Source of the DNA: Adiantum capillus-veneris
Lineage: Eukaryota > Streptophyta > Polypodiopsida > Polypodiales > Pteridaceae
Assembly: GCA_014529385.2 (NCBI GenBank)
Contig: CM043960.1
Coordinates: 29,750,396 to 29,814,395 of the forward strand
Direction: 5' to 3'
DNA: 64,000 nt
Both the position numbers and the translations under genes were made by a program. Positions 1 through 13,215 of this stretch are shown piece by piece; position 1 is the stretch's first letter; each line of letters opens with the position of its first letter. The notes under the pieces were generated by a model. That model was not told the origin of the DNA. It saw nothing but the letters and a program-made list of their open reading frames with translations, and searched no databases.

Positions 1-1269
1 TTGTGGGTGATAGGCCAAAGAGAAATTCAATCTTGTTATTAGATTTTCAAAGAGACCTTTCCAGAAATTACTGGTCATTCTAAGATCTCTATCTGACACG
101 ATGGATGTGGGTAATCCATGGTGCTTGAAAATCTGAGATATGAAGAGAGTTGCCATTTGGTGTGCCTTAATAGTCTTTTTGACAGGAATGAAATGTGCTT
201 GCTTGCTAAACCTGTCGACTATTGTCCATATTCCTGTATTCCCATGGATAGACTTGGGTAATCCAAAGATGAAATCCATGGATATACTCTCTCATGGTGA
301 ATTTGGAATAGGCAATGGCTGGAGTAATCCAGGTTGCTTCCCTCTATCATACTTGGTCTTTTGGCATACTACATATTTTGATACATACTCTTGTATGTCC
401 ACTTTCATGGTAGGCCAATAGAAGTACGTCTCTACTCCTCGGAGAGTAGGTTGAATACCTCTATGCCCCGCATATGGAGGAGCATGGGATTCATACATAA
501 CCTTCTCACGAAGGGAATGGGTAACACATAGCCTATTGCCGTGGAGAAGATAACCATCCTGCAAGGTGAATGGTTCCTCTTTCTTCCCCAAAGCAAGGGC
601 TGACATTATGTCTCTAAAGTCAGGTTCAGTAGCATATTCATCTATCATAGAGGATAGATCATTGTGAGTAGCTATAGACACCGCATTAACTTTTGGTCGT
701 CGTGAAAGTGCATCGGCAACTTGATTGTGCTTACCAGCTATGTGAGCAATATGGAAATTAAATTGCGAAAGAAAATTTGCCCACCTCATTTGTTTGTCGG
801 AAAGCTTGGTTTGCGTCATGAAATACTTGAGACTTTGGTGGTCGGTTCGTAGGATAAATGGAGTCCCCAATAGGTAGTGCTTCCATGTGTCTAGGGCATC
901 TAGAACAGCTAAAAGCTCTTTCTCATAAATGCCCAAGACTCGTTCATCACCATTGAGCCTTGGGCTCTCATATGCTATGGCATGCCCTTCTTGAAGCAAA
1001 ACCGCTCCAAGGCAATCACCACAAGCATCACATTGGACCTAAAATGGCTTTGAGAGATCCGGAAGCACGAGGACTGGTTGGGAAGTAAGCTTCTCTTTGA
1101 GTTTTTCAAAAGCATTTTTCTCCTTAGCAGTCCATACAAACTTAACGTTCTTCTTAGTTAAGTCGTGTAGTGGTCCTGCTACTTGAAAGAATTTTGCTAT
1201 GAAGCGTCTATAGTATACACACATACCAATAAAGCTTCTTAGCTCATGTAGATTTCTTGGATTAGGCAA
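1..1269 (-). pseudogene. gypsy pol fragment: RT C-terminus, RNase H, integrase
   Basis: Reading leftwards, 1269-1039 encodes the thumb/connection part of a gypsy reverse transcriptase (PNPRNLHELRSFIGMCVYYR). The frame then shifts into RNase H at 999 (EKELLAVLDALDTWKHYLLG, then RTDHQSLKYF and KHNQVADALSRR). The integrase zinc-binding module follows (YAGHRG, then VVCQK where a second Cys of CxxC would normally be). A degenerate integrase core with stops runs down to base 1. The palm domain and its catalytic Asp pair are missing. It is a dead remnant; reverse transcription and integration could not be supported from this copy. Confidence 0.85.
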
Positions 1270-2905
1270 TGTAATGGAATTAGCCTATTCAACTTGAGAA
1301 TAGCGGAAATTAATGAGAATACTTTCGAGAAATAACTTTGTGAGCATAGCGGGTAGACATAATTGAAGATAGCAACATAATCATAGCAATTAGTTAACTT
1401 GGCATGAACAATACTTTTGCAAGAGAGAGAATTTAGAGAACATGACAACAGTTGAGGACCGGATTTATGTGGAGACGGTCCCCCCTCCAATAGGCATTTG
1501 TATTATGATTTCTCCCATTAAGAGAGACTTGTTACAATACATTCTTTGTGTTCCTTGTGACCTAGGTGATGCAATGAAGATGGAAAGCTTCATGCATCAC
1601 AATCATAGCATAACATGAACTTGAAGAAAGCTTTAATTGTCCCAAGCCTCAGTCCCAAGACCTCAAACACCTTCGAAGGTGGAGAGAGCTAGCAGGGAAT
1701 GAGGGTAGGGAAGAGGAAGAAGAAACATTTCATAGGAGAAAGAACTAGTTCCTCACTTATCATACTCTTGTTGCTAGCATACATAATAGCATAGTAATGA
1801 AGAAGAAGAAGATGTCAAGCTTAAGCATTGAAGCATGGCTCTTGGTTGGATTTGCACTCCATAGCCAAGAGTGTTGGTGTAGGCTCTCAACCTCTACTTG
1901 CTTGGAGAAGGAGAGGGAGCTCTTGCACTTTGCATAGCACACCATGAGAGTGATTGTGAGTGTGTGTGGGTGAGTATACCCCTCAAGCAAGCCCCTTGCT
2001 AGCTTGGGTTGACCCCCCCTTGTAGCTCATGCTTGAAGCTCATTGGACCCTCCCAGGCCTAGCCAATCATGAGCAGGAGGCATTACAAGCAGTAGGGGTA
2101 GCCTTGAAACAAGTGTCCCCCTTTCCTTTTTGAGAGAGAGGGCTAGATAAATGCTAAAACAATTAGATAATTCATGTAGTTTATCATTGGACCCCTTTGA
2201 AGCTTAGCCAATAGGCTTCAAGCAACACATGAAGGTAACATGGGTAGGGGCCTGACATGTGTCCTTGCTGCCTCTTCAAGTTGGGGCTTCCCTTGTGTGT
2301 GTGAGTGGGTGTTCTCTCTCTAGCCCCTAGGAAAAGGGCTCGCCCCCCCTCTTGTAGGAATGCTTTTGACTTTAGGTGATCAAGCACCTTACTCACCAAG
2401 CATTTCAAAGCACTTGAACTAGGGGGTGTTCCCACAAGCATCTCAGGCAAGCTTCTCAAGGCACCTCAAGTACCTTAATCATGCAGCAAGTCAAGCATCT
2501 CAAGCATGGAGCCAGTCAAGCACCTCAAGCATCTTAATCAAGCACCTCAAGCATGACAAACACCTCAAGCAGGACAAGCACCTCAAGCAGGACAAGCACC
2601 TCGAGCTTGGGCCGGGTTCCCACCTCAAGCTCAGCCCTAGCTTACCTAAGGTCAAAGAACTTTTACACACATTTATTGGAGGTCTTCAATGAAGCTAACC
2701 CTAAGGTCTTATGCTCCATTGGTTAGCCTTGCTCTTTGATAGACCATCTCCCTTTTGGGCCCCTTTACCATTGGCCCCGTGTTGAGATAGATATATAAGC
2801 ACATATCTATATCTTAACACTTGTTCCCGTTTATTCTCCCACATTAAGCGATCAATTTAATATGAGAAAATCATTTGGGTTGGTTAGATATTAGATTTTA
2901 TGACA
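1270..2905 (-). repeat. 5' LTR of G0
   Basis: A 1636-base LTR with TGT...ACA ends, homologous over most of its length to the two LTRs of G1 (13510-15142 and 26060-27665). Its middle, about 2430-2620, differs from the others: it carries a short array of CACCTCAAGCA-type units. Confidence 0.85.
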
Positions 2906-3253
2906 GTTTACTCTGGCCATCTTACAACTACACACGTCCCTATCTTCGTGTCCTAGTTTCGCTGTCGTAGATCCCACCGCTTGGGCTTCATGAAATTGCC
3001 CGTGCCCTTTAGTGCTAAGTCCCCTCCCGCCTTCTCCACACAACACACACACACACAAGCACACGCACACGCACACAAAACACAAGTGTAATTAGATACA
3101 AAAATAAAGGTGTAAAACTTTAAAACATGCCTCTCCAAGAAGCACCTTTACAATTAAATGGGCCTCTCTTATATTAGCTAGCCCATATATATGGACACAA
3201 CATGCTTGTATCTATGGACATGTTTGTATCTATCTTGTAGACACACAGGTGTG

Positions 3254-3296
<43 letters not shown>

Positions 3297-4722
3297 ATAT
3301 GTGTGTAGACACTAGTCTATATGTGTAGGAATGTATGTAGACCAAACACACACTAGCATCATATACCTAGTGCAACAATGCCAAAATTCACGTAATTGCA
3401 AAAGACTCTTGTAGAGCCGTATATGACAAATAATTGGTGCACATGTGACCATGGAGGAGGCTTACTTATTATCTCTCTTTATACTAAACGATCGTGAGCT
3501 GCCAAAAAATCGCTGGAGGCTCATCGTTTGCCACATATCTCTCCTTCTCTCTCCTCTCATCTTGAGGACAAGTCACACAACACTGGTTGAAAGTAATTGA
3601 TAACTAAGATAAGGGGGCCAATATAGTGATATCCCCCAATCCTAGGCTTATAAGGGGCTAGTATTGTTGCACGTCATCTCTAGAAGCACTTATGCCACGT
3701 TAGCTGAGTGGTATACATAGCATTTTGTCAGACGTCAGGTCTCTAGTTCGGATATGCTCTACTACTGGTGCACTCCTGCCATATTACTTTTATCGAACTG
3801 TTTATCTTCAATTTGCATTTCTCTTCATTGTAAGACCTCACGAAAAGTTTTCTCCTCCATCCAGAGGAGCGTGGCAAGGAATTTTACGTGGGTGATGTTG
3901 GAAATCTAGCTCAAGAGTGGAAAGGTACTGCTCCCTCCATTTTTGGTGCCACAGGAGTGGCCCCCTTACCGTATGCTTGGCCAATGATGTGTTTTGTGGT
4001 TTGATAGAGTTGTGTATGGTTGTACACTACAGTCTCTACAATATACGCAAGTTCAAAACTAAGGAAAATTAGAGAAGACATGAGGGTTGTCTCTTGCTTT
4101 CTTAAGGCGGTCTACAAGCGAGGATCCAAAACAAGCACTCTTTGGAAGAGGGGCCACGTAGGGAGGGAGCTAAAACTCAGACAGGAAAGGAAATGGTGTT
4201 GGAAAGCCTACGTGGCCGGTCAAAATAATACGAGTCTCTCTCTCTCTCTAGACTAAACGTTTTAAGTGAAAATTCTCTCTCTAGAAGCCTACTAAGCTCA
4301 CACGCGCCGTTTGCAAGCAATTCATATTCTTGCTTGCTCTGCCCTCTCACGGTATCTTCATCACCATCACAAGCTACTCACTCATTTGCTCATTACTACT
4401 AACTAATCCGCAAGCTAATTTCTACTCCTGTTAGAGGCTTTGCACCATAGGCCGCTTTTCATTTTCATGGTATCATTCAATGCGCTCAGTTACTACGCAT
4501 TTTGACAGTCGCTAATTACATCCTTTGGATATTCATTTAATTCAATGCCCTTTGGCATTCCAGGCGTCTCACTTTCCCTCTGCTTGTAATCAATGATTCA
4601 ATACCCTCAATTCACTAAACCATAATTAGCAGCCCGCTTTGCAAGCATTCATTACAGTTAAATCACATTCCTTGAAACTTGACGTGGCTGCTCAACGGAT
4701 TGGTCCATTAAACAGTTCAGAC
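2906..4722. other. intergenic region upstream of the membrane-protein gene
   Basis: No gene is seen. The stretch holds a CA-rich microsatellite (about 3040-3080), a CT microsatellite (about 3257-3293), a weak tRNA-like segment near 3690-3770 and CT-rich sequence at 4238-4285. The last 400 bases are presumably promoter and 5' leader of the downstream gene; I could not identify a convincing TATA box. Confidence 0.5.
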
Positions 4723-5196
4723 ATGACCCTGCAGAGAAGATGCAGCGTCAAGAGATCAACTTCTACATGCTGCCGTCGACGTAACAACGGCGACAACAAC
4801 AACTGCAACGTTGATCCTCACGGCACCCACACAGCTACTACGTCCTTGTTCAATTATGATCAAGTTCTCGTCGTCAACAGCTTGACTAATTGCAGGGCCC
4901 CAAAATGCTGTTGGACAGTGCAGGCTTATGCTATAATGCTAGTCAGCTTATTTTTTGTGGCCTCGGAGAGCAGCCATGTCACTTACGTTGCTACTGCCGC
5001 AGAGTACGTGAGTCCCAGGGCGCTCGCTCAATTCACGGGTCATGTGGGATTATCGCTTCGTCAATTAATCGGTCAAGATGAACAAATACATAGCATTGAG
5101 AGAATTAGCGCAGGTAAGTATTCTGCTTTTGGTTTAGCCAATTGATTATAGGTGTGTGTGTGCACAAAAAGGTTTGTGTGTGTGTGTGTGTGTATG

Positions 5197-5263
<67 letters not shown>

Positions 5264-8200
5264 ATGTGAACACATGATGGGCAGCTGCGGGAAAGGAAGC
5301 CCGGCAGCAGGAGTTGCTGGCAGTTAGGCACGATAGACGCGACCCTCTCCACAAGTTCAAGCAATACAAAGGGGGCTACAACCTCCAAAGCAAACATTAC
5401 TTGGCGGTAAGCAAAGTGTACATGCCTTTGTTGCTTGCCAAACCCAACTCTAAAGTTGAAGCTCAAAAAAAAAAGTGCACGTAACCTTTGTCATAGCATT
5501 TTGGCATTATTTATGTGTATGTGTATGTGTATGAGTATGCATTTGCTAATATGTATGTGTATGTGCACATGTACTTTTGCGGTGCGTACGAAAAGTAAAT
5601 GCGCACGAGTATGCCTAAGTGTATGTGTATTGTGCATATGTACATGCGTACTTTTTGCGGAACGTGCATCCAATTGTGTATGTCTATGCAATCAATTATG
5701 AAGAGAGCCATGCCAATGCATTGCACAATGCAAGGCCTTCATAACACTTGAACATGCTTCATTGTTGTATTGGTGGCATTGCTCCTACTAATCACCTCTC
5801 ATTTGAAATTTTCTCATACCTAAACCATGTCTTCTTATTTCTAGTCCACCTTGTTTACTGGCATACATGGATACTTTCTTGGGACAATTTGGCTCCTAGG
5901 TGGCGTGCTCGGAGCCATTGTTGCGTATTGCAGATACTTCCACTCGCACAAGAAGGCTGTCAAGAAGCCACATACTATCCAACTCTCTGCATCTTTCATT
6001 CGACATAGCAAAATCAAGTTTGTACCTGCAATATTGTCAGCCATATTAGTAGCCTTGATCATGTAAGAATTATTCTTTGATGTCTTCTAAGTTGGTGTCA
6101 TGTGTCTAAGTTGGAACTGCTTTGAGAAGTATTATGATTGCATTTCAAGCAAATGCCACAATGCATGTGCCTCTTAGTACGTAAAATCGCTGTAAAATAC
6201 TAACTAAAATAATCTAGATTTTATTGTAATTCATACTTGTATTTAAGAATACAAATAGAATCCAAAACTAAAAAACATTACGTTTACTTGGCGGAGACTC
6301 GCTAAATGTGAACCCTTCATATCACTTGCATTCAAGGCCTACTTTAAAATCCCATATTTGTAGACATTTTATTGAAAAATATTATCTGTCGATTTTCAAT
6401 GAATCTAATATGCCATTTCCCAAAACCACACCCACACCCAAAAAAATAAGTAAGTTAAAAAGCTAAAAGTATTTGGGATTCTTTGTTTAGTTAATATAAC
6501 TGCTCGACTCACTTTGTGAATATGGGAGAAAGAAAAAAGAAAAAAATTTAAAAGTATTTCAAATATTTAGTGAGATATAAATGTTCTTATCCTATTGAGA
6601 TTTCTAGCTATGAATGTAGCTAGTCATTTGTGGTATTAAAGGTCTTTTAATCCTTTTTATGTAGATCTTGTTGTGCCTTGGCTTGTGTGGAGAGCCAAAA
6701 CTTTCACAAATTGGCCAAAAAAGTGGAAATGACCTTAATACAGGAAGGGGCAGACAATGCCACAAGGATGATCAACAATGTAACCCAAGTTATGGGACAA
6801 ATGAAGCTAGACATCGAACATTACGATCAACGGGTTGCCCAAAGGCTAGACAATACTAGCATGAGGCTCAATAACGCTTCTACTATGCTCGGCAAGACAG
6901 CGCAAAACCACAAGAGGAGCTTGGATTCAGCTTTACTTGGCCTGTGAGTTGACACACGTGACCTATATTTCTTGCTAATAATGGCATAATATTTTCATTC
7001 TATTAAGCTAATTTCACAATATTATTGTCCTCAAATTAGCTATTATTTTACTCGTCTTTTCTATCATATTAGTTTATTAATAAAAGGATAGTCTAGAATA
7101 TTATTGATGGAAAATAGCTTTTGGAAGACTAATTATAGTTAATCAATGATTCAAAATCACTTAAAATTTTATATCTTGGGTCAATAGCTAGAGAGTTTCA
7201 TAATTTAAGCAAGCAATGGCAGTAAGGTTGCACTTATAATTATAAATTGAGCTCGTAAATTAGAGTAATTTTTGTGCCATTTTTATTTTTGAGCGTCGTG
7301 GGATTGACGTGAGGGATTGATTGATGCTTATACATGTTTGCCTTCTTCACGTATCAAACATTTTTTTAATAAATTCTCTCTTCCTGTTTTTGCTATTGCA
7401 AGAGACAATGTTGGTTTTCTGTGTGTAGGAATGTGGGAGTACTTGTGATAGCAACAACAAACATGATTCTTTGGTCTTTTGGATTGGGTATATAAACTTG
7501 CCTTCTGTCTATTCATTGCTTAATTATGAGATTAATGACATAGGTTATATGCATATTAGAATGAGAGTAGATTAATGACAAAATTAGTAACTTGACAATC
7601 ATCTTCTACTTTATTATGAACAGCTTGCTTCTCAATATCATCAAAGCTAAGGTGGCCTTTTTTAATGTAAGTTACTTCTCTCCAAACTCGCCTATACGCA
7701 TGCGAGCCTTGAACACGACCATCATTTCGAATTCGTGTGTTTTGTAGGGCACTCCCCTTGTTGTGGATTCTTACATCCCTCAATTGGTATTCTTTTGGTG
7801 CTACATATTCTATAAGCAGGTAAGCATTCCAATGCTCCCATTGTGTGTGCAAAATCCATGAGTAACAATCATGAAGTCGCATGGTTTTTATGATTCTCCA
7901 TACAAAGTTGTGATTTGGAGTGTGGGGACTAGATCGAGAAATGTTATCCGCATACAATTGCACGGTCTTGAGATACCTATTTGCTTAAGCTGAAGTCTTA
8001 ATGAAGGAGAGCTGAATTGTGTTTCTTCAAGCTTTTGTTTCTTCTATCGTCTGCAAATGTTGATCCTCAAGTAGCTCTATGGTGACCTTCACAAGAAGAT
8101 TTATAAATTTTCTCATGTAGGAAAAGGGACACTTTTTCAGTGTTTTTCATACAATGCATAACATCATGAGCTTTTGCTCGGGAGGCCCTGCATACCTAGC

Positions 8201-9122
8201 TAGGTACGATTGGGGGCAAAGGACCACCGCCCCCCCCACCGGTCCAGCGGTCCCCTGCCCCCAATCGTACCTAGCGTATGTAGTGCCTCCTTCACAGAAG
8301 CTCATGATGTTGCATTAAGTCATAATGTGGCTTGCGCTTGCAAGCAAGCATTGGGGCTTGTCGAATACTTTTCCATCAATGTGTAATCAAGGATTCTCTT
8401 TGCATTTCTAGCTTTTCCTCAGATACATGTGAAGCTCTCAAGGAGTATATGGACAGCTCGAGGAACACTACGTTGGACAATGTTCTTCCTTGTCATGATC
8501 TTGCTTCAGGAGGTAGCATGGTTCGCAAGCTACGAGCGGGGATATTTTACTACATTGAACATGTAAGAATGCCTCCTTGATGCACTATCATAACAAAGGT
8601 GCAATATATATATATATATATATTCCTACTATAAGAATGCCATTGATGCAATCATAACAAGCAAGGATTTTCTCTCAATCTGATGTGCTTCAATATTATT
8701 ATAAATCCCTTTAATTTTGTTTTGTCTTGGTTCGACGTGCCATAATGTTTTATTGGTTTTTCTCCTTTTACGAGACACTTCTCTATTTTTTTGTAAAGTA
8801 GACAATATCGATTTTGATTCCTTGTCTGCAATGACTAGGAAAATGAGAAGATTGCAAGCTTTGTCAGTAAGCATGGTCAGCAAGTTAAGAGGCTAAATGT
8901 GGATATGGTGGAGGAGTTAGCAACCTCAAGCATTCGCCTATGCAACCCCTTCTTGGGCCCGCCCATGTATCTTGCTCATAGCAATTGCAACAGCACCACA
9001 ATCTCCATTTCAAGGTTACCAAAGGTAAGAAAAAATGATGTTAGACGTGTGCACAACTGATTTTTTTTTGTGGTTGGTTATATATATAAATATATATACA
9101 TATACCTTAAGAGAGGGGGAGG

Positions 9123-9163
<41 letters not shown>

Positions 9164-9320
9164 GCTTCTCTCTCTCTATACTCTCTTGGGATAGTTTGCT
9201 ACGATGTTAAAATCCTCTTCTTCTTCCTCTTCTTCTAACGTCGTAGGAAACTATCCCAAGAGAGAAAAGAGAGAAGAGAAGCTACACACACACACACACA
9301 CATACACACACACACACACA

Positions 9321-9418
<98 letters not shown>

Positions 9419-9891
9419 CCAACGACCTTTCCTTTTCGTAATTTAACTTGGTATTTCCCGTTGTTGATTAATGACATATGAGTTTCAAAGTGTTTTTTGG
9501 CCCTTTTTGGCAGCTTCTCTCCTTGTTCAAATGCCCATCCACGAACAGCACAAAGAAAGGTAGCATGACTGCATGTATCCCCTTAAGTCAATACGATGTT
9601 GCTGTTGCCTTCATTTCAGCCATAGAGAAATTTCTAATCATGCTACCTGAGGTGCAAAAGCTAACAAATTGCTCATTTGTGGAGAACACATTCACAATTC
9701 TCTTGCAAAGGCATTGTGGGCCCTTGCAGAAATCTATAAAGGTGGTGTGGCTAGCAATGGCCTTATTATCTACTTTATCAACCTTCACAATACTCTTGTG
9801 GCTTTTGCAATTGTGGATCATGAAAAAATACAAGCATTTGTTTGTACATTGGTGTGGAACCATCGCACCCCATTCATCCCCTTACCATTAG
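4723..9891 (+). CDS. plant five-pass transmembrane protein, ten exons, intact
   Basis: Exons read as 4723-5113, 5285-5406, 5845-6062, 6665-6943, 7429-7487, 7624-7666, 7748-7819, 8412-8562, 8839-9024 and 9514-9891. Every intron is GT-AG and all phases join, giving 632 residues. The product matches a family of plant membrane proteins of unknown biochemical role (Arabidopsis At2g12400/At2g25270-like, recalled from memory; sometimes labelled plasma membrane fusion protein). Seen: an N-terminal signal-anchor at about 64-80; family motifs GGYNLQSKHYLAS and FTGIHGY; membrane spans near 172-203, 228-252, 337-363, 367-393 and 584-610; a hydrophilic loop between spans 2 and 3 (about 253-336); a cysteine-bearing ectodomain between spans 4 and 5 (DTCEALKEY, LPCHD, RLCNPF, CSFVENTF). 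This resembles the prominin layout. The start is the first in-frame ATG in exon 1; it leaves a basic N-terminal extension of about 60 residues, so the true start is less certain than the rest. Confidence 0.85.
5153..5262. repeat. GT and GA microsatellites in intron 1
   Basis: Alternating GT (about 5153-5192) followed by uninterrupted GA (about 5199-5262) within the first intron of the membrane-protein gene. Likely length-polymorphic. Confidence 0.9.
8154..8317. repeat. 164-base foldback element in intron 7
   Basis: The two halves are near-complementary: AATGCATAACATCATGAGCTT at the left is mirrored by AAGCTCATGATGTTGCATT at the right, with further pairing through GGTACGATTGGGGGCA to a GC-rich loop. 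It sits wholly inside the seventh intron. It could be a foldback MITE or a long hairpin RNA source; no target duplication is clear. Confidence 0.7.
9118..9414. repeat. microsatellite cluster with an embedded foldback in intron 9
   Basis: CT repeats (about 9124-9153), then a foldback at 9163-9282 (left arm has CTCTTGGGATAGTTTGCTAC, mirrored on the right, around a TTC-rich loop), then CA, TA (about 9325-9380) and CT (about 9383-9414) runs. All lie between exons 9 and 10. Confidence 0.75.
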
Positions 9892-10496
9892 CATCATCCT
9901 TTCATTAGTGACCAAGGGGCTCCAATCATATCATTGCCTCTTAATTTTTTTATTTAACTCTTTTTAGATATGTATATATAACGAGGGGGTGGACACAATT
10001 CAAGTTGTACATTATTCGCAATTCCCCACCTCAATTTTTGTAATTCTAGATAATAGCAAAAATTTGTCTATTTTTTATACACACTTTTGACACGTCCTTT
10101 GGGAAAATTTTCAAGCTTTAAGTTATTGCAAATTAGCCATTTCTGTGCAATGCCTTGAACAAGTTGTAAGAAAAGTTTGCAATTTGAAACTCTGATAACC
10201 ACAAACATCACATGTAGGCCTGTTAGCCAATTTGACATCCCACTCTAGGTGGCCACTTGGAAAAAGAGATGGGAGACTTAGGCTATTGGCCATTTTCTCT
10301 CTATGTATGGCAATTTAGAGGTAGAGATAGAAGGTAGATGCATGAACCCACATACATTACATCCCGCACTTCAACCACCTATTCTGCGCTAAATACAAGA
10401 TGCCTATCCTGTTTCCCTCTTGCTTTCATTTCTCAATGTCTAGACTGTTGTCATCTCTTGTCTATGCTCTGAATGTCATGTTGAGGATTGATGAAG
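9892..10496. other. 3' flank of the membrane-protein gene
   Basis: AT-rich sequence holding the presumed 3' untranslated region. No gene or repeat recognised. Confidence 0.4.
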
Positions 10497-11590
10497 TAAA
10501 AGATACCGTGCACATACTCACACACACACACACCTTAACACCAAGAAATCCCTTATTCTCTCTACCTCACACAAAACTACTCAAGAGTTCAATGAAAAAT
10601 CTCTCCACTCTCAACTCAAGCTTCAAATTTCTCAAACTGCAAGCCCCTGTCTAACTGACAAACATTGTGAACTGTGCTAAGTTGATCAAAGCTTGGAATC
10701 ACCATCAACTAACACTAAAAGAAGCAAGAAGGATCATAAAAAACACCAAAAATCTAGTCAAACTCTCTCAAACCATTACAAACTATACTATGTTGCGCTC
10801 TTTGGTGTAGCCTCAACCCTAATGGCATCGATATAGGGTCAGATTTTCTTTCAAAAAGACGTACCTTCTCTCAATGCTCTGCACACACACACCCATCCTC
10901 CACACACTTTAAAATAGGAAGCGGGCAATTTGAGAGTAGACCACCCGTAGAAACCCTGCTCCTCATACACAAACATGTGAAAGTGCTGATATTTGGTTAA
11001 GCAAGCAAGCAACCCCCTCCCCCCCCAAGCTTGGACACTCATGCCATCGTGAGTGACAAGAATAATTGTTTTCACATCATTTGAACCTAGATTATGGTCT
11101 TCCATGTTTAGCAAGTTTTCACCCCATGATGGGCATTCTTTTGTGGAAAAAATGTTGACCAAGCTCCAAATTTTGTAGGCTCTCTCCTTGATACTCAAAA
11201 TTCATGGGCACATACCAAAATTCTATTTTTGATTACTTCTAATATGATCCATGCATTATCGCATATTGGGCGCCCGCAAATACATAGTTATCACACATGT
11301 CAAACTTTCTGGGCGAGATGAGCATACCCACACTTCTTACTTGCATTATTCACATTCTTAAAATCTTGAAAGAACACCATAGAGAAAAAACATCCACTTA
11401 GTACCACATCCAAGGCTCTGACACCGTGTCTAGGTATGTAAATATGTGCCATCACTGACATGTGAACATGAGTGTTTACAATGTGTATATTGTCCACCAT
11501 ATTCAAAATCCAATATCAAATTCAAGGCTTTAAAATGCATGTATTTACATTTTTAGATTCATATCTCCATGCATATACACACTACTATGT
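10497..11590 (+). repeat. dispersed repeat R1, about 1.1 kb
   Basis: Diverged but colinear with a second copy that is now split: 27911-28654 matches the first part and 45993-45540 (reversed) matches the second. Shared marks include GGCTTGGAATCACC, TGGTGTAGCCTC and the CTTTTGTGGAAAAAATG-type site into which the G2 element inserted in the other copy. No protein domain is recognised. Confidence 0.65.
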
Positions 11591-11639
11591 ACATGCCAGA
11601 AGTTGCTATTATTATTGTCCAACGCCCACGCTGAGCATT

Positions 11640-13050
11640 TATGATCAACACTTGCATCGTACATTGTCATAAAACCTCAAAAGTGACTTCAGAGTTCCTC
11701 TTGGATCATATGGAAACTCATCACTTTGCATAGCATCACTGAAGTACCCAAGCATGCCACCCGTATCAAAGGGGAAAGCATCTATTTTCTTGCAACAGTG
11801 CCACCACTGACTTGGATCCCAAGCATGATATGAATCTTCTACATGGTTGGCACATGCCATCTCATACCATAAGCCTTCACAATCATAACTACCTCAAAAT
11901 GCATTTCATAACTAGAGCTCATCCCATTAATAGCCATAAATTTGACATTATCTTGTTGATGCATCAATTGCTCTTCATTCCCTATGTAAAAGAGACCATT
12001 AGGCTCCATCCACTAGCAATTCCATTCAAAAATTAAAAAATAACCTCAAAAACACTACCACTAGCATCTTCTTCTCCTACATTAGGTGTTTGCTACTTGA
12101 AAAGCTAGAGACAAACATGTAGAACCATTCAAGACATGATGACCAAGTCTTCATCATGTCAAATTTCCCAAGATGACTTGCTAACTACCAATCAGGATCT
12201 TTGCAAATAAAAAGATATGGCCCAAACATATGATGAAGCACTTGGAATGCATCATCATAACATCATTGTGCAATCAGTTTAACTTCCTTTTTTAACACAT
12301 CCTCGAGATGTTTGTACTGAAAAACCATAGGGAGGAACCACCACCAACATCCCTTCGAGATGGCACTAGCATTAAATCCTTGTATACACAGAATCCGTTA
12401 ATATTGCATTCATGATCGAATACTTTTTCATCACAACCAACTATTGCCCAACCCCCAGCTTTTGTAAAGTACATGTACCCCAAGGTCACATTAACCAACA
12501 TAGCATCACTGATCTCTCCTACATCATCTTCATTTGGTGTAGAAAATCCCCGACCATAGTCCATCTTCTCATCTTCGTTACAAGCATATATTTCTTGTTG
12601 TTGTAAAGATCCTTCCCAAAACATACACTGCTCTTTGTGCAAAGCCACAATGTCTTTTATTCATGCATCTTGTAACTCTATGTCATCATCACATACATCG
12701 TCATACCAACTCTCATTAGCGTCAGATATGTTACCATCACAGGCCATCTCGCCCTCCTCATTTTTGCTCTCTATGCTAGTGCTCAAACTTTCTCATTTAT
12801 CTATTGTGTCCTTATTGTTTTGCACCATAGATATGTGTATGGTTTCCGCAACCGCTTTACACGTTTTATTTACATTGGCTTGAAGCATATGGTAACATGT
12901 AGATGTCTCCAAACTATTATCCTTGCCAACATGGGCATTTGCAACCATGACTTTATGCACATAAAGTTCATCCATATTATCTATACCACGTATAAACAAA
13001 GGGTACTTCATGCTTGTAGAAATACACAGATTTCTTTCTGTCTATAGTGT
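11640..13050 (-). pseudogene. decayed coding-like sequence, unknown family
   Basis: Several short minus-strand open segments have ordinary protein-like composition, for example AWDPSQWWHCCKK...FPFDTGGMLGYF (11860-11645), an acidic stretch ending in DLMLVPSRRDVGGGSSLWFF (12648-12292) and KYPLFIRGIDNMDELYVHK (13011-12793). They are separated by stops and frame changes and cannot be joined with confidence. I do not recognise the family; a dead transposon gene or a dead host gene are both possible. Confidence 0.3.
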
Positions 13051-13215
13051 TATCTTCAATAATTCACACCTAAAATTGGGCTCTTTCTCTTGCACTTTCA
13101 CTTTTAGGATTGATTGCAAAAAACTTGTGAATACCTGTATACTTTGGTATTTATAAAACTTGAATAAAAGTTCCTTTTAGACATGGCTTCTACATGCAAT
13201 CCTGCAACATATTTT

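Larger units (their letters stand above)
1..2905 (-). mobile_element. Ty3/gypsy element G0, internally deleted, runs off the window
   Basis: A minus-strand LTR retrotransposon of the same family as the element at 13510-27665. Its 5' LTR occupies 1270-2905 and is followed directly by the C-terminal half of reverse transcriptase, with no primer binding site, gag or protease between them. The rest of pol continues to base 1, so the 3' LTR lies outside the window. The join is at the sequence that encodes PNPRNLHEL in the related copy. The element is non-autonomous. Confidence 0.85.

Noticed and set aside
3690-3770. tRNA-like segment (TTAGCTGAGTGGTATA A-box resemblance, CTAGTTCGGAT B-box resemblance)
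   Set aside because: The stems do not pair well and the T-loop is poor. It may be the head of a decayed tRNA-derived SINE, but no tail or target duplication is visible.
7556-7963. 135-codon minus-strand open frame
   Set aside because: It overlaps exons 6 and 7 of the plus-strand gene, which join in phase and match the protein family. It is a shadow frame.
9204-9446. Open frames through microsatellites (also 5073-5466, 42778-43259)
   Set aside because: They translate dinucleotide repeats and have no coding signal.
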